Source: Stenotrophomonas geniculata ATCC 19374 = JCM 13324
Lineage (GTDB): Bacteria; Pseudomonadota; Gammaproteobacteria; Xanthomonadales; Xanthomonadaceae
DNA: 64,000 bases
NCBI RefSeq assembly: GCF_001431625.1
Contig: NZ_LLXT01000068.1
Coordinates: 46,383 to 110,382 of the forward strand
Direction of reading: 5' to 3'
Under the pieces are notes generated by a model. That model had not been told where the DNA came from. It ran no database searches and saw only the letters and a list, made by a program, of their open reading frames with translations. This document shows positions 50,839-60,815 of this stretch, one piece after another (positions within the stretch are counted from its first letter, which is position 1; every line of letters begins with the position of its first letter). A program made the position numbers and the translations under genes.

Positions 50839-51219
50839 TCAGTCCGCCTGCCGCGCGCGGAACTGCCGCCAGTCCGGCAGCTTGCGGTGGCGGCGCAGCG
50901 AGCGCATCAGGGCCGCCATCACCACGCCGAACAGCGCACCGGCCAACAGCCCGGCCACCAGCAACAGCGCCAGCGGGCGCTCGCTGCCCTGCCACAGCAT
51001 CAGCCACATCAGCGCGGTCCAGAACAGCCCAAACAACAGGCCCTGCACCAGCGCGTTGGTGCCGAAGCCGGCCAGAATCGGCGGTGGCAGTGCGATGCCC
51101 ACGCGCCACAGCAGGCGATGCAGCAACGGCGCCGATTGCACGCGTGCCAGCCCCTTGCCGTCGAGGAAGCGCAACGCCGACTGGATCACGGGCGGATAGT
51201 GCCGGCTGATGTCATTCAT
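50839..51219 (-). CDS. DUF6404-like small membrane protein
   Basis: 126 aa from ATG 51219. It starts MNDISRHYPPVIQSALRFLD. Two membrane helices: TNALVQGLLFGLFWTALMWLML and PLALLLVAGLLAGALFGVVMA. The middle motif HRLLWRVGIALPPPILAGFG is typical of the DUF6404 family. The C-terminus is basic. It lies after the rplS terminator, so it has its own promoter. Confidence 0.75.
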   Translation of the reverse strand: MNDISRHYPPVIQSALRFLDGKGLARVQSAPLLHRLLWRVGIALPPPILAGFGTNALVQGLLFGLFWTALMWLMLWQGSERPLALLLVAGLLAGALFGVVMAALMRSLRRHRKLPDWRQFRARQAD

Positions 51220-51254
51220 CACCCGATCGTGACCGATGCGATGCCGGAAACGCA

Positions 51255-51278
51255 AACGGCCACCCGAAGGTGGCCGTT
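51255..51278 (-). terminator. Terminator of the rpsP-rimM-trmD-rplS operon
   Basis: AACGGCCACC-CGAA-GGTGGCCGTT; on the minus strand it is followed by TGCGTTT. It lies 24 bp after the rplS stop. Confidence 0.8.
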
Positions 51279-51301
51279 GCGGCAACAACCGAAGTTGTTT
51301 A

Positions 51302-51703
51302 TCAGGCCTTGTCGGCCAGACGGGCAGCCTTGGCGGCAGCAGCGGCAGCCAGGTCTTCCTTGATGCGGGCAGCCTTGCCTTCCAGGCCACGCAGGTAGTA
51401 CAGCTTGCCGGCGCGGACCTTACCACGACGCTTCACTTCGACCGAGTCGATGATGGCGCTGTGGGTCTGGAACACGCGCTCGACGCCGTAGCCGTGCGAG
51501 ATCTTGCGGACGGTGAACGAGGAGTTCAGGCCAGCATTCTTGGTGGCGATGACGACGCCTTCGTAGGCCTGCACGCGCTCGCGGCTGCCTTCCTTCACCT
51601 TCACGTTGACGACAACGGTGTCGCCCTGGCTGAACTTCGGCAGTTCACGGGTGATCTGGGCGGATTCGAATTCCGCGACGATGGACTTGTTCAGCTTGCT
51701 CAT
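51302..51703 (-). CDS. rplS: 50S ribosomal protein L19
   Basis: 133 aa. L19 hallmarks: [60 protein letters not shown] and [20 protein letters not shown]. The C-terminal Ala-rich extension (about 115-133) is common in gammaproteobacteria. L19 sits at the 30S-50S interface. Last gene of the operon. Confidence 0.98.
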   Translation of the reverse strand: MSKLNKSIVAEFESAQITRELPKFSQGDTVVVNVKVKEGSRERVQAYEGVVIATKNAGLNSSFTVRKISHGYGVERVFQTHSAIIDSVEVKRRGKVRAGKLYYLRGLEGKAARIKEDLAAAAAAKAARLADKA

Positions 51704-51857
51704 GGGTTACACCGATTCTTGTTCGGGTGGGCGTGTCGTATCGACAACGTAGGCTCATGCAGTCACCGGACTGTGCTGCACGTTTGTTTTGGGTACTGCG
51801 CGCGCCGACCAGGGTCGACGGGAATTGGCCATGATAGCCGATAAGGCCAGCCCTGCG

Positions 51858-52616
51858 CTAGGGGCTGGCCTTGTGTTTCCGGGCTTGGCGGGCCTGGTCC
51901 AGCAGCTTGCGGTCGGCCTTGCCCAGCGCCTGTTCATCCAGCAGGTCCGGGCGTCGCTGGGCGGTACGGACCAGCGACTGCTGGCGGCGCCAGGCGGCGA
52001 TGGCCGCGTGGTTGCCCGAACGCAGCACGTCCGGCACATCCCCCAGCGGGTGCTGGGCCGGCTGGCTGTAGTGCGGGCAGTCGAGCAGGCCCAGGTCACC
52101 TTCGAAGCTGTCCTGGGCCGCCGATTCAGCGTCGTTCAGGGCCCCGTCCTGCAGCCGGGCCACGGCGTCGATGATCACCGCCGCGCCCAGCTCGCCACCG
52201 GACAGCACGTAGTCGCCGAGGGAAATCTCCTCGTCGACATTGGCCTCCAGGAAACGCTCATCAATGCCCTCATAGCGGCCGCAGAGCAGGACCATGCGCG
52301 GCAGCGCCGCCAGTTCCCGCACCTTGGCCTGGGTCAACGGCGCCCCCTGCGGGCTGAGGTAGATCACCCGCGCCGGGGTCGGATCAGCATCGCGGATCGC
52401 CTGCAGGCAGGCCTGCAACGGCTCGATCAGCATCACCATGCCCGGGCCGCCGCCGAACGGACGGTCGTCCACCCGGCGGTAGTTGCCTTCGGCGTAATCA
52501 CGGGGGTTCCAGCCATGCAGGCTGAACAACCCCTTCTCCTGCGCGCGCCCGACCACGCCCAGTCCAGCGGACTGGGCGAGGAACTCGGGGAACAGGGTGA
52601 TGACGTCGAAACGCAT
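51858..52616 (-). CDS. trmD: tRNA (guanine-37-N1)-methyltransferase
   Basis: 252 aa from ATG 52616 (GTG 52622 is an alternative). It starts [20 protein letters not shown]. Trefoil-knot SPOUT features: [60 protein letters not shown]. It methylates G37 of tRNAs to prevent +1 frameshifting. It follows rimM directly. Confidence 0.98.
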   Translation of the reverse strand: MRFDVITLFPEFLAQSAGLGVVGRAQEKGLFSLHGWNPRDYAEGNYRRVDDRPFGGGPGMVMLIEPLQACLQAIRDADPTPARVIYLSPQGAPLTQAKVRELAALPRMVLLCGRYEGIDERFLEANVDEEISLGDYVLSGGELGAAVIIDAVARLQDGALNDAESAAQDSFEGDLGLLDCPHYSQPAQHPLGDVPDVLRSGNHAAIAAWRRQQSLVRTAQRRPDLLDEQALGKADRKLLDQARQARKHKASP

Positions 52617-52624
52617 GCTCACAC

Positions 52625-53137
52625 TCAGAACTCGGGATCCCAGTCGACCACGACCAGGTTGGCCTCGAAGTCGACCGATTTGACGAAGTCCGGCTGCACG
52701 AACGGAATCATCCGCTCGCGGTCACCCCGGACCACCACCACGTCGTTGGCGCCGGTGCTGAACAGATGCGAGACCTGGCCCAGGGCAACGCCCTCGGTGG
52801 TCTTCACATCCAGGCCTTCCAGGTCCACCCAGTAGTACTCGTCCGGCTTCGGCGGCGGCAATGCACTGCGGGCCACGTAGATCTCGGTGCCGTGCATCGC
52901 TTCGACGGTATCGCGGTCCTCGACGCCGGGGAAACGGGCGACCAGGTGCTTGCCGCTGTCGCGGCCGCGTACACCTTCAATCGTGGTTTCCACGCCGGAC
53001 GGGCTGCGCACGATCCACGGCTGGTAACGGAAAATGGCGGAACGTGGCTCGGTCCAGGACTCGAGCTTGATCTCGCCGCGCACACCAAAAGCGCCGACAA
53101 CCCTGCCCAGCAGGATGCGGCGCTCGATATCTTTCAT
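52625..53137 (-). CDS. rimM: 16S rRNA processing protein RimM
   Basis: 170 aa from ATG 53137. It starts [20 protein letters not shown]. The PRC-barrel end reads [58 protein letters not shown]. It binds S19 and assists 30S head maturation. Between rpsP and trmD, the standard order. Confidence 0.97.
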   Translation of the reverse strand: MKDIERRILLGRVVGAFGVRGEIKLESWTEPRSAIFRYQPWIVRSPSGVETTIEGVRGRDSGKHLVARFPGVEDRDTVEAMHGTEIYVARSALPPPKPDEYYWVDLEGLDVKTTEGVALGQVSHLFSTGANDVVVVRGDRERMIPFVQPDFVKSVDFEANLVVVDWDPEF

Positions 53138-53181
53138 CTGCTTCAACCAAGAGGGCCACGCCGAAGCGTGGCCCGTCAGGA

Positions 53182-53442
53182 TCAGGCCGCAGCGGCCTGG
53201 GACTTGGTCGCTTCCTTGATCAGGTTGCGGACCTTGTCGGTCGGCTGGGCGCCGTTCTTGACCCAATGGTCAACGCGGGCCAGGTCCAGCTCGATGCGCT
53301 TCTCGGCGCCCTGGGCGACCGGGTTGTAGAAGCCAACGCGCTCGATGTTGCGGCCGTCGCGCGCGCTGCGCACGTCGGTGACGATGATGTGGTAGAACGG
53401 ACGCTTCTTGGCGCCGCCGCGGGTCAGTCGAATCTTGACCAT
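53182..53442 (-). CDS. rpsP: 30S ribosomal protein S16
   Basis: 86 aa: [60 protein letters not shown], all standard S16. First gene of the rpsP-rimM-trmD-rplS operon. Confidence 0.98.
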   Translation of the reverse strand: MVKIRLTRGGAKKRPFYHIIVTDVRSARDGRNIERVGFYNPVAQGAEKRIELDLARVDHWVKNGAQPTDKVRNLIKEATKSQAAAA

Positions 53443-53572
53443 GGTGTTTTTCCTATTGCCCAGTCGCCAGGATGGCGAGGTAAGCGGGCGATTATAGCGG
53501 CAGAGCCCGGCCGAGCCAACCCCATGGGTGACCAGCCTTCACGGTAGTGCTGGGCCATGCCCGGCGGGCTTT

Positions 53573-54355
53573 TCACCCCAAACCGTCCCAAGCCACCGCC
53601 GCAAGCACCGCTCTGCCCTGTTCAGCCAGTGCCTGCGAGCCGGGCAGGACATGCCCGTCGATGGCCTCCAGCGCCCACAGACCGCTGGCGTTGCAGGCAA
53701 AAGCGGCTTTCACGCCGGCCATATCCGCCAGCCGCAATGGCTGCGTGGCCTGCGCCCCCGGCCAATGCTGCTTCAGCAGCGCCTCGGCGGTCCCGCGCAG
53801 GGCCGGCGCCTGCGGCCAGAGCAGCCGTTCACCATCGTGCACGGCCAGGTTCCAGGTGCTGCCTTCACTCATTTCGCCATCGACGGTCACGAACAGCACA
53901 TCGTCGAATCCTTCCGCCATCGCCGCGCGGCGCTCGGCGAACAGGCCGAAGGTGCCCACATGTTTGATCTGCGGCAGTTCACGCTGCCAGGCCACGCTGC
54001 GCACACGCTTGGAGGCGGTCAGCGTCACCGGCGCGGACGCCGCCACCAGCACGTCCACGGGCACCGCCGCCAGCGGATTGCGGAAATCGAAGTGGCGCGA
54101 ATACACCGTCACCCGCAACGAGGCATCGCCCTGCCCCGCTTGCCGCAGTGCCTGCACCATCCAAGCCCGCACCTGCGCCATATCCAGCTCGCTACCGAAC
54201 AGCTCGCGCGTGGCATGCGACAGCCGCGCCAGATGCAGGTCCAGTCCCTGCACCGCGTGGTCGCGCACCTGCAGCGAGGTGAAGTGGCCGTAGTTGACGA
54301 GCGCCGGCAGCAGATCCTCCACCTGCGCCGGCTGACCGTTGCAGGTCAGCGTCAT
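53573..54355 (-). CDS. Aminotransferase class IV (PabC/DAAT-like)
   Basis: 260 aa from ATG 54355. PLP fold type IV features: [35 protein letters not shown], then the lysine region in [20 protein letters not shown], and [20 protein letters not shown] (the E-x-S-x-W-N phosphate-binding element). It could be aminodeoxychorismate lyase-like or a branched-chain or D-amino-acid aminotransferase. Its ATG overlaps the TGA of the preceding gene (ATGA), so the two are translationally coupled. Confidence 0.85.
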   Translation of the reverse strand: MTLTCNGQPAQVEDLLPALVNYGHFTSLQVRDHAVQGLDLHLARLSHATRELFGSELDMAQVRAWMVQALRQAGQGDASLRVTVYSRHFDFRNPLAAVPVDVLVAASAPVTLTASKRVRSVAWQRELPQIKHVGTFGLFAERRAAMAEGFDDVLFVTVDGEMSEGSTWNLAVHDGERLLWPQAPALRGTAEALLKQHWPGAQATQPLRLADMAGVKAAFACNASGLWALEAIDGHVLPGSQALAEQGRAVLAAVAWDGLG

Positions 54356-55428
54356 CGCAGCAGTGCCTGCGCCTGGCTCCACATGCCGCGCAGCACGTCT
54401 GCGGCCGGCTGTGCCGGCGCCATCCATGCCGACTGCCCGGCCCAGGCCTGCATCGCGGCCAGGCGGTTTTCCTGCACGGCCTGCTTGCGCATCGGCGCGG
54501 TCAGGCCGCGCTGCACCGGGTACGGACGCGGCGCCGGGGCGCCTTCTGCGGCGGCGGCGCGCACGTAGGGTGTCGCCAGACCACGGCCCAGACGACCGCT
54601 GAAGGCACGGGTCGGCCAGGTGTCTTCCGGTTCGCTGGCAGCCAGCCCATCGGCCCACGCCGAGGCGATCGCCGCTTCCGGCGTGCGCAGGAACGCGGTG
54701 CCGATCTGCACGGCGCTGGCGCCCAAGGTGAGTGCGGCGGCGATACCACGGCCATCGGCGATGCCGCCGGCGGCAATCACCGGGATGTGCAGGTGATCGG
54801 CCAGCCGCGGCAGCAGCGCGAACAGGCCGACCAGCTGGCGCTCGGCCATCGCCGGATCGAATGAACCACGATGCCCACCCGCTTCCACGCCCTGCGCCAC
54901 CACGGCATCGGCACCGGCATCCTGGGCAGCGCGTGCTTCAGACAACGTGGTCGCGCACGCGATCCAGGCGACGCCGGCGTCCTTCAGCTGCTGCACGTGG
55001 CGCGGCAGCAGCACACCCATGATGGTCGAGGCCACCGCAGGACGCGCCGCCAGCAGCGCGGCGAACTGTTCTTCGAAGTCGGCGGGCGTGGCATCGGCGG
55101 CGCTGGCCGGCACGTCCGGGCCCCACTGCGCGAGGAAGGCGCGGCTGGCGGCCTCGGCGGCAACGTCACGGGTCGGCACGGGGTCAGGCACCCACAGGTT
55201 CACCTGTGCCGGGCCGGTGGAGGTCGCGCGGAAGTCCTCCATCCAGCGACCGATATCGGCAGATGACGACAGCACCGCGCCCATCGCACCCATGCTGCCG
55301 GCATTGGCCAACGCGGCCGACAACGGCACCGGACAGGCGCCGGCCATCGGTGCCAGCAGGATCGGAACGGAAACGTCAAAGCGCCGGCAGAACGCCTCGA
55401 CGCGGGAAGATACAGCGGAACTCTGCAT
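54352..55428 (-). CDS. Nitronate monooxygenase-like FMN enzyme
   Basis: 358 aa from ATG 55428. TIM-barrel features of [44 protein letters not shown] (the conserved GxEAGGH), [20 protein letters not shown] and [16 protein letters not shown]. It oxidises nitronates, such as propionate-3-nitronate, with FMN and O2. It is translationally coupled to the class IV aminotransferase gene that follows. Confidence 0.93.
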   Translation of the reverse strand: MQSSAVSSRVEAFCRRFDVSVPILLAPMAGACPVPLSAALANAGSMGAMGAVLSSSADIGRWMEDFRATSTGPAQVNLWVPDPVPTRDVAAEAASRAFLAQWGPDVPASAADATPADFEEQFAALLAARPAVASTIMGVLLPRHVQQLKDAGVAWIACATTLSEARAAQDAGADAVVAQGVEAGGHRGSFDPAMAERQLVGLFALLPRLADHLHIPVIAAGGIADGRGIAAALTLGASAVQIGTAFLRTPEAAIASAWADGLAASEPEDTWPTRAFSGRLGRGLATPYVRAAAAEGAPAPRPYPVQRGLTAPMRKQAVQENRLAAMQAWAGQSAWMAPAQPAADVLRGMWSQAQALLR

Positions 55429-55524
55429 GACGGCCCATCGTTTCGGACAGGCCCCCATGGTGCGCGCAGCGCGGGGGTAGAGTCGAGCCTGCCCGGCGGC
55501 TTGTTGCATCGCCTGCGCGCCGCC

Positions 55525-55549
55525 GCCCGAGCACAGGCTCGGGCGCTAC
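55525..55549. repeat. SMAG-like unit
   Basis: GCCCGAGCACAGGCTCGGGCGCTAC, ending in GTAG on the minus strand. It lies between ffh and the nitronate monooxygenase gene. Confidence 0.6.
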
Positions 55550-55572
55550 ATCAGACTGCGACCGGGCCGTCA

Positions 55573-56958
55573 TCAACGGAACGGCATGCCGCGGCCGCCC
55601 ATGGCGCCCATCATGCCCTTCATGCTGCGCAACATGCCCTTCATGCCGCCGCCAGCCATCTTGCTCATCATCTTTTCCATCTGCATGTACTGCTTCATCA
55701 GCTTGTTGACGTCGGCCGGGGTCACGCCCGAGCCCTTGGCGATGCGCGCGCGGCGCGAGCCGTTGAGCAGGTTCGGATTGCGCCGTTCCTTCTTGGTCAT
55801 CGAGTTGATGATGGCGATCATGCGCGGCACTTCCTTGCCCTGGCTGACCTGCTGCTTCAGATGGTCGGGGATGTTGCCCAGGCCCGGCAGCTTGTCCATC
55901 AGGCCGCCGATGCCGCCCATGTTCTGCATCTGCTCGAGCTGGTCACGCATGTCGTTCAGGTCGAACTTCTTGCCCTTGGCGACCTTCTCGGCCAGCTTGG
56001 CGGCCTTGTCCTTGTCGACCTGCTGTTCGACCTGCTCGACCAGCGACAGCACATCGCCCATGTCGAGGATGCGGCTGGCGATGCGGTCCGGGTGGAACAC
56101 GTCCAGGCCTTCCGGCTTTTCGCTGACACCGACGAACTTGATCGGCTTGCCGGTGATGTAGCGCACGCTCAGCGCGGCACCGCCGCGGGCGTCGCCGTCG
56201 GTCTTGGTCAGCACCACGCCGGTCAGCGGCAGCGCATCGCCGAAGGCCTTCGCGGTGTTGGCTGCGTCCTGGCCGGTCATCGCGTCGACCACGAACAGGG
56301 TTTCGGCCGGGTTCACCGCCGCGTGCAGGGCCTTGATCTCGGCCATCATCGCTTCGTCGATGGCCAGGCGGCCGGCGGTATCGACCAGCAGTACGTCGAC
56401 GAACGACTTGCGTGCATCGTCGATGGCGGCGCGCACGATGGCTTCCGGCTTCTGGTCGGCGCTGGACGGGAAGAACAGCACGCCGACCTGCTCGGCCAGG
56501 GTCTTCAGCTGCTCGATCGCGGCCGGACGATAAACGTCGGCCGACACCACCATCACCTTCTTCTTGCGCTTTTCCTTCAGGTGCTTGGCCAGCTTGCCCA
56601 CCGTGGTGGTCTTGCCGGCACCCTGCAGGCCTGCCATCAGAATGATGGCCGGGGCCGGGACATTCAGGTTCAGGTCGCTGGCTTCAGCACCCATCACTGC
56701 GGTCAGCTCGTCGCGCACGACCTTGATCAGCGCCTGGCCCGGGGTCAGCGACTTCAGCACTTCCTGGCCGACCGCGCGCACCTTGATGCGCTCGATCAGC
56801 GCCTGCACCACCGGCAGCGCAACGTCGGCTTCAAGCAGCGCGATGCGCACTTCGCGGGTCGCCTCGCGGATGTTCTCCTCGGTCAGGCGGCCGCGGCCAC
56901 GCAGGCGCTCGATGGTGCCGGAAAGGCGCTGGGTCAGGGACTCGAACATGCGACGCAA
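55573..56958 (-). CDS. ffh: Signal recognition particle protein Ffh
   Basis: 461 aa. N domain then GTPase G domain: IILMAGLQGAGKTTTVGKLA (P-loop), VLLVDTAGRLAIDEAMMA, GVVLTKTDGDARGGAALSV, PIKFVGVSEKPEGLDVFHP. The C-terminal M domain is Met-rich (MKQYMQMEKMMSKMAGGGMK) for signal-sequence and 4.5S RNA binding. It targets nascent inner membrane proteins to FtsY/SecYEG. It is divergent from the CcsA-like gene. Confidence 0.98.
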   Translation of the reverse strand: MRRMFESLTQRLSGTIERLRGRGRLTEENIREATREVRIALLEADVALPVVQALIERIKVRAVGQEVLKSLTPGQALIKVVRDELTAVMGAEASDLNLNVPAPAIILMAGLQGAGKTTTVGKLAKHLKEKRKKKVMVVSADVYRPAAIEQLKTLAEQVGVLFFPSSADQKPEAIVRAAIDDARKSFVDVLLVDTAGRLAIDEAMMAEIKALHAAVNPAETLFVVDAMTGQDAANTAKAFGDALPLTGVVLTKTDGDARGGAALSVRYITGKPIKFVGVSEKPEGLDVFHPDRIASRILDMGDVLSLVEQVEQQVDKDKAAKLAEKVAKGKKFDLNDMRDQLEQMQNMGGIGGLMDKLPGLGNIPDHLKQQVSQGKEVPRMIAIINSMTKKERRNPNLLNGSRRARIAKGSGVTPADVNKLMKQYMQMEKMMSKMAGGGMKGMLRSMKGMMGAMGGRGMPFR

Positions 56959-57071
56959 CCTGTCTGAAAGCGGGGGACAATAAGGCAGACAGTATAACGG
57001 GTCCGCTCCCCTCGCCGGACTGCGACCACGGGGCCGTCGCCACTATCGCAGGGGTATGCGAAACTGCAACG

Positions 57072-57866
57072 ATGACAATCGTTCTCATCGCCGTCCTGCT
57101 CTACCTGGCTGCCAGTGCCCTGCTGGTGCGCGCGCTCGGCCGCGATGAAAGCACCGGTTCCCCCACCTGGCTGTGGCCCGCCCTGCCGGCGATGCTGCTG
57201 CATGGCGGCTACCACGTGATGGTGGCGATGCGTACCAACGGCGGGCCGGACATGCATTTCTTCGCCGCGCTGTCGCTGGTCGGCCTGGGCATGGCGTGGC
57301 TGACCTCGCTGGTCGGCGCGCGTGGGCGGATGTCGGCACTGGGCGTGGTGGTGTTCCCGTTGGCCGCAGTGCTGCTGCTGGCCTACCACGGCTACGGCCA
57401 CGAACCGAGCAAGGTGCTGGGCTGGCGCCTGGCCAGCCACGCCTGGCTGGCGCTGCTGGCCTACGCCACGCTGAGCATCGCCGCGCTGCTGGCGATCATG
57501 CTGTGGCTGCAGGAGCGCGCACTGCGCCGCCGCGAGTTCCGCCCGTGGCTGCGGGCGCTGCCGCCGCTGGCCGACCTGGAATCGCTGCTGTTCCGGGTGA
57601 TCACCGTCGGCTTCGCGCTGCTGACCCTGACCCTGGTCACCGGCGTGCTGTTCGTCGACGACCTGCTGGCACAGAAGCTGGTACACAAGACCGTGCTGAG
57701 CGTGCTGTCGTGGATCGTGTTCGGCGTGCTGCTGATCGGCCGCCGCCGCTACGGCTGGCGCGGCATGAAGGCGGTGCACTGGACGCTGGCGGCGATGCTG
57801 TTGCTGCTGCTGGCGTTCTTCGGCAGCCAGTTCGTGATCGAGCTGGTGTTCGGGCATTCGCGATAG
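57072..57866 (+). CDS. CcsA/YpjD-like cytochrome c assembly membrane protein
   Basis: 264 aa with eight hydrophobic segments, starting MTIVLIAVLLYLAASALLVR. The conserved His of the CcmC/CcsA family appear in LLHGGYHVMVAMRTNGGPDM, SHAWLALLAYATLSIAALLA, and VHKTVLSVLSWIVFGVLLIG. Inner membrane. Usually divergent from ffh in gammaproteobacteria, as here. A role in haem handling for cytochrome c is inferred from the family. Confidence 0.85.
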   Translation: MTIVLIAVLLYLAASALLVRALGRDESTGSPTWLWPALPAMLLHGGYHVMVAMRTNGGPDMHFFAALSLVGLGMAWLTSLVGARGRMSALGVVVFPLAAVLLLAYHGYGHEPSKVLGWRLASHAWLALLAYATLSIAALLAIMLWLQERALRRREFRPWLRALPPLADLESLLFRVITVGFALLTLTLVTGVLFVDDLLAQKLVHKTVLSVLSWIVFGVLLIGRRRYGWRGMKAVHWTLAAMLLLLLAFFGSQFVIELVFGHSR

Positions 57867-57872
57867 GCGGTG

Positions 57873-57891
57873 TGCCGACCAACGGTCGGCA
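57873..57891. terminator. Palindrome between convergent genes
   Basis: TGCCGACC-AAC-GGTCGGCA, 7 bp after the CcsA-like stop; probably a bidirectional terminator. Confidence 0.5.
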
Positions 57892-57907
57892 GCCACCGGC
57901 GCTAACG

Positions 57908-58366
57908 TCAAGGCTGGGCCAGGATCTTCCGCACCGAACGGCCGCTGTTGGTGAGGATGTCATCGACCTGCCAGCAGCCCTGCCCCTGGCGCACCATCGA
58001 TAGACGGGTCACGTAGGCCTTCTTCCAAACCGAATAGCGCATCTCGACCTCGCCGGCGGTGGCCGACGCCTCTTTCCAGCTGTAACGCACAGGGGTTTCG
58101 ATGTCGCCGTCCTGCGCATCCAGCCACGGATCGGAATCGATCGTGCAGATGCCCTCTTCGCGCTGCTGGCAGGCGCGCTCGCCGCGCAGGGCCTTGCCGA
58201 AGCCGGGGCTGACCAGCGCGGGCGGCGGTTCCAGCAGGTCGCCATCGCCCGTCGTCGCTTCGTAGAACGCGCGGGCCACAGCTGCCGGTTCCTGGCAGGC
58301 GGGCGCGGCCTGTGCTGCTGGCGCCAGCAGCAGGCCGGCAATCATCAACATCCCTGTCTTTCGCAT
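57908..58366 (-). CDS. Exported DUF3828-like protein
   Basis: 152 aa from ATG 58366. MRKTGMLMIAGLLLAPAAQAAP is a Sec signal peptide. The mature protein fits DUF3828: AVARAFYEATTGDGDLLEPP, GDIETPVRYSWKEASATAGE, WQVDDILTNSGRSVRKIL. Periplasmic, of unknown role. Confidence 0.75.
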   Translation of the reverse strand: MRKTGMLMIAGLLLAPAAQAAPACQEPAAVARAFYEATTGDGDLLEPPPALVSPGFGKALRGERACQQREEGICTIDSDPWLDAQDGDIETPVRYSWKEASATAGEVEMRYSVWKKAYVTRLSMVRQGQGCWQVDDILTNSGRSVRKILAQP

Positions 58367-58399
58367 GTCCAATCCCTTTGGTCGTGATGGCGATCTGTT

Positions 58400-58460
58400 G
58401 TAGAGCCGAGCCCATGCTCGGCTGCGTTCCAGCATAAGCCGAGCGCAGGCTCGGCTCTAC
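58400..58460. repeat. Inverted pair of SMAG (REP-like) elements
   Basis: GTAGAGCCGAGCCCATGCTCGGCTG (58400-58424), then GCCGAGCGCAGGCTCGGCTCTAC (58438-58460) in the opposite orientation: the typical GTAG-headed hairpin pair of S. maltophilia. Confidence 0.85.
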
Positions 58461-60767
58461 TTACAACCCGTAACGCTCGATCACATCCAGATGCGGCTGG
58501 CGGTCCTGGTCGCAGGCTTCGGCCAGCCGCAGCCAGCAGTGTGGGTGCGGCCACTTCGCGGTCTCCTGCTGCAGGAAGCGGTGCAGCGCCAGCGGTGCGT
58601 GGTCCTGCGGCTGCGCAACGGTGAACAGCACGCCCGGCAGGGTGCCTCCCTCCATGTCGGGGTCGGTCACGGTGTAGTCCGCGCGGCTGTGCGACCACAC
58701 CTTCCAACCCTGTGCTTCGGCCGCCTCGACGAAGGCGTTCCAGGCTTCTTCGCCCGGGTGCGCGCCATCGACCAGCCAGCTGCGGGCAAAACCACCGCGT
58801 TCCAGCACATGGACCTGCGCATAGGTCGGAATGAAGTGCTCGCGGGCCTCTTCTTCCTCCGGTGCCGGGTGCACCAGCGCGGCATCAAACACCACCCAGT
58901 CGCCGACCTGCTGGGCACGGTTGGCCGGTGCGTTCTCGACGATGCGTGCGGTCACCGGGCCATTGCGACGGGCGTAGTACTCCATCGGCTCGCCATTCTC
59001 TTCACTGCGGATGATCACCCAGCCCCACGGCTCCTCGACCACGCCATCCTGGCTGGACAACTCCATGCCGATCGCCGCCGCCGAGCGGCGCACCGCATCC
59101 CAGTCGCGTGCCGCGCTGGCCGCACTCATGTGGTCCCAGTGCGCGGCGTTGGGTTCCTCCAGCAGCTCCACCAGCTGCGCATAGCAGGCCTGTGCTTCAC
59201 GGAAACGGCCGGTTTCCATGTACATGCGCGCCAGCGTGCCCCGCGCGCCGTGCGAACCCGGCGAGGCGGCCAGCAGCGCCTGCGCGGCCTGCTCCAGCGC
59301 CGGCCAATCGGACACGCGACGTGCACGCTGCACCTCGCACCAGTGCGCGAACACCGGCACGCTGCCACGGTAGATCCCGGCCAGCTGACGCAGGCCCTCG
59401 TCGTCGCCCTGCTCGGTCAGCCAGCGCATCAGCGTGTAGGCGGCCGGGCCATCATCCTGATCGTGTGCGCGCACGAATCGCCACAGCAATGCGCGCGCTT
59501 CCGCCTGCGCACCACAGGCGCTCAATGCCGAGGCAGCCATCTCAGCCAGCGCCTCGTCATCGGGCAGCTGCGCCTGTGCCTGCAGCAGCCACTGGGCCTC
59601 GCGCTCCGGATCGCGCGACTGGTTCTGCTCCCCCTGCTCGTTCAGCCAGGCCAGCAGTTCGCTGGCCGGCACCGGCAGCGGCGCAACGTCAGGCAATGCA
59701 TCGATACGCGCGGCCAGGTCGGCCACCAATGCTGCCGCACCACGGTCCTGGCGCAGCTGCGCCAGATGGGTACGCGCCAGTTCCAGCTGGCGCAGCGCCA
59801 CCCAGCGTGCACCTCGCTGCAGCGCCAGTTCAAGGCTCAGCGCAGCGACTTCGATCAGCAGGCGGTGCGAGCCAACCTCGGCAAAGTGTTCGATGATGGT
59901 GTTGAAGCGCGTGCCCAGATCCCAGGTATTGCGTGCAGGATCGCGCCGGCACAGCGCTGCGGCCGTGTTCGCCCACAGTCGCCAGTAGGTAGGCGTCAGT
60001 TCGCTCCACGGCACCAGCTGCTGCACGGCCTCTTCGTCGCGGCCCAGCTGGGCCAGCGCCCATGCCTTGGACAGGCGGCGCGGCACCGTGCAGTTGGCCG
60101 GCTCGTACTCGCCCGACGCGGCCACTTCGGCCTCTCGCTTCTCGATCAGCAACAGCGCTTCTTCGGCGCGACCCATGCCCAGCAGGATCTTGATCTGCAT
60201 TTCCGGGAAGCTGTCGAACACTTCCTTGCCGCAGGCCTCGATCGCATCCGACTGCACCTGCAGGTAATCCAGCGCATCCTGGCCGCGGCCATCATCCAGC
60301 AGCGCATCGGCCTTTTCGCAGCTCAGGCACTGGAAGCAGGCCCAGCTTGGATCGATGCGTGCAAGCGTTTCATCGCACACCTCGACACGTTCGGGAACCC
60401 AGCCCGGGCCATCGATGTTGCCGTAGCAGGCAGCCAGATCCTGGGTCACGCAGATCGACTGCGGGCACTCCATCGTGTCCTCACGATGCGCACGCTCGAA
60501 CAGCGCCACGGCTTCGCCCAGCGCACTTTCGCCTTCGACGCGGTTGCCGACGCGATTGCGCAGCGCCCAGTGGCCGACGTAGACGTCGACCCACGGGTTG
60601 TCCAGCGCCTTGCCCAGCGCACGCGCTTCAGGCAGCAGCGCGTCGACGCGGTCGACACGCAGTTCGCTCACCTCGTCGGCGAGACGGTTCAGCAGGTGCG
60701 CGTTCTGCGCCTGGCCCGCCTGGCGCAGGTCACCCTGCAGTTTTTCGACCCAGTTCCAGATGTCCAT
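58461..60767 (-). CDS. TPR-like helical repeat protein
   Basis: 768 aa starting MDIWNWVEKLQGDLRQAGQA. Helical repeats of the tetratricopeptide kind run through residues 1-560: AEEALLLIEKREAEVAASGE, AWALAQLGRDEEAVQQLVPW, GARGTLARMYMETGRFREAQ. The C-terminal 200 residues (GWVIIRSEENGEPMEYYARR, VGDWVVFDAALVHPAPEEEE) form a separate beta-rich domain. Cytoplasmic, no signal. It lies 48 bp downstream of an Hsp90-like gene on the same strand, so it is likely a co-chaperone or client-handling partner. Confidence 0.7.
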   Translation of the reverse strand: MDIWNWVEKLQGDLRQAGQAQNAHLLNRLADEVSELRVDRVDALLPEARALGKALDNPWVDVYVGHWALRNRVGNRVEGESALGEAVALFERAHREDTMECPQSICVTQDLAACYGNIDGPGWVPERVEVCDETLARIDPSWACFQCLSCEKADALLDDGRGQDALDYLQVQSDAIEACGKEVFDSFPEMQIKILLGMGRAEEALLLIEKREAEVAASGEYEPANCTVPRRLSKAWALAQLGRDEEAVQQLVPWSELTPTYWRLWANTAAALCRRDPARNTWDLGTRFNTIIEHFAEVGSHRLLIEVAALSLELALQRGARWVALRQLELARTHLAQLRQDRGAAALVADLAARIDALPDVAPLPVPASELLAWLNEQGEQNQSRDPEREAQWLLQAQAQLPDDEALAEMAASALSACGAQAEARALLWRFVRAHDQDDGPAAYTLMRWLTEQGDDEGLRQLAGIYRGSVPVFAHWCEVQRARRVSDWPALEQAAQALLAASPGSHGARGTLARMYMETGRFREAQACYAQLVELLEEPNAAHWDHMSAASAARDWDAVRRSAAAIGMELSSQDGVVEEPWGWVIIRSEENGEPMEYYARRNGPVTARIVENAPANRAQQVGDWVVFDAALVHPAPEEEEAREHFIPTYAQVHVLERGGFARSWLVDGAHPGEEAWNAFVEAAEAQGWKVWSHSRADYTVTDPDMEGGTLPGVLFTVAQPQDHAPLALHRFLQQETAKWPHPHCWLRLAEACDQDRQPHLDVIERYGL

Positions 60768-60815
60768 GGGGTAAGTGCTCCTGTCTAGCGAAGGCTGGAT
60801 GAGAAGGTACGGTGC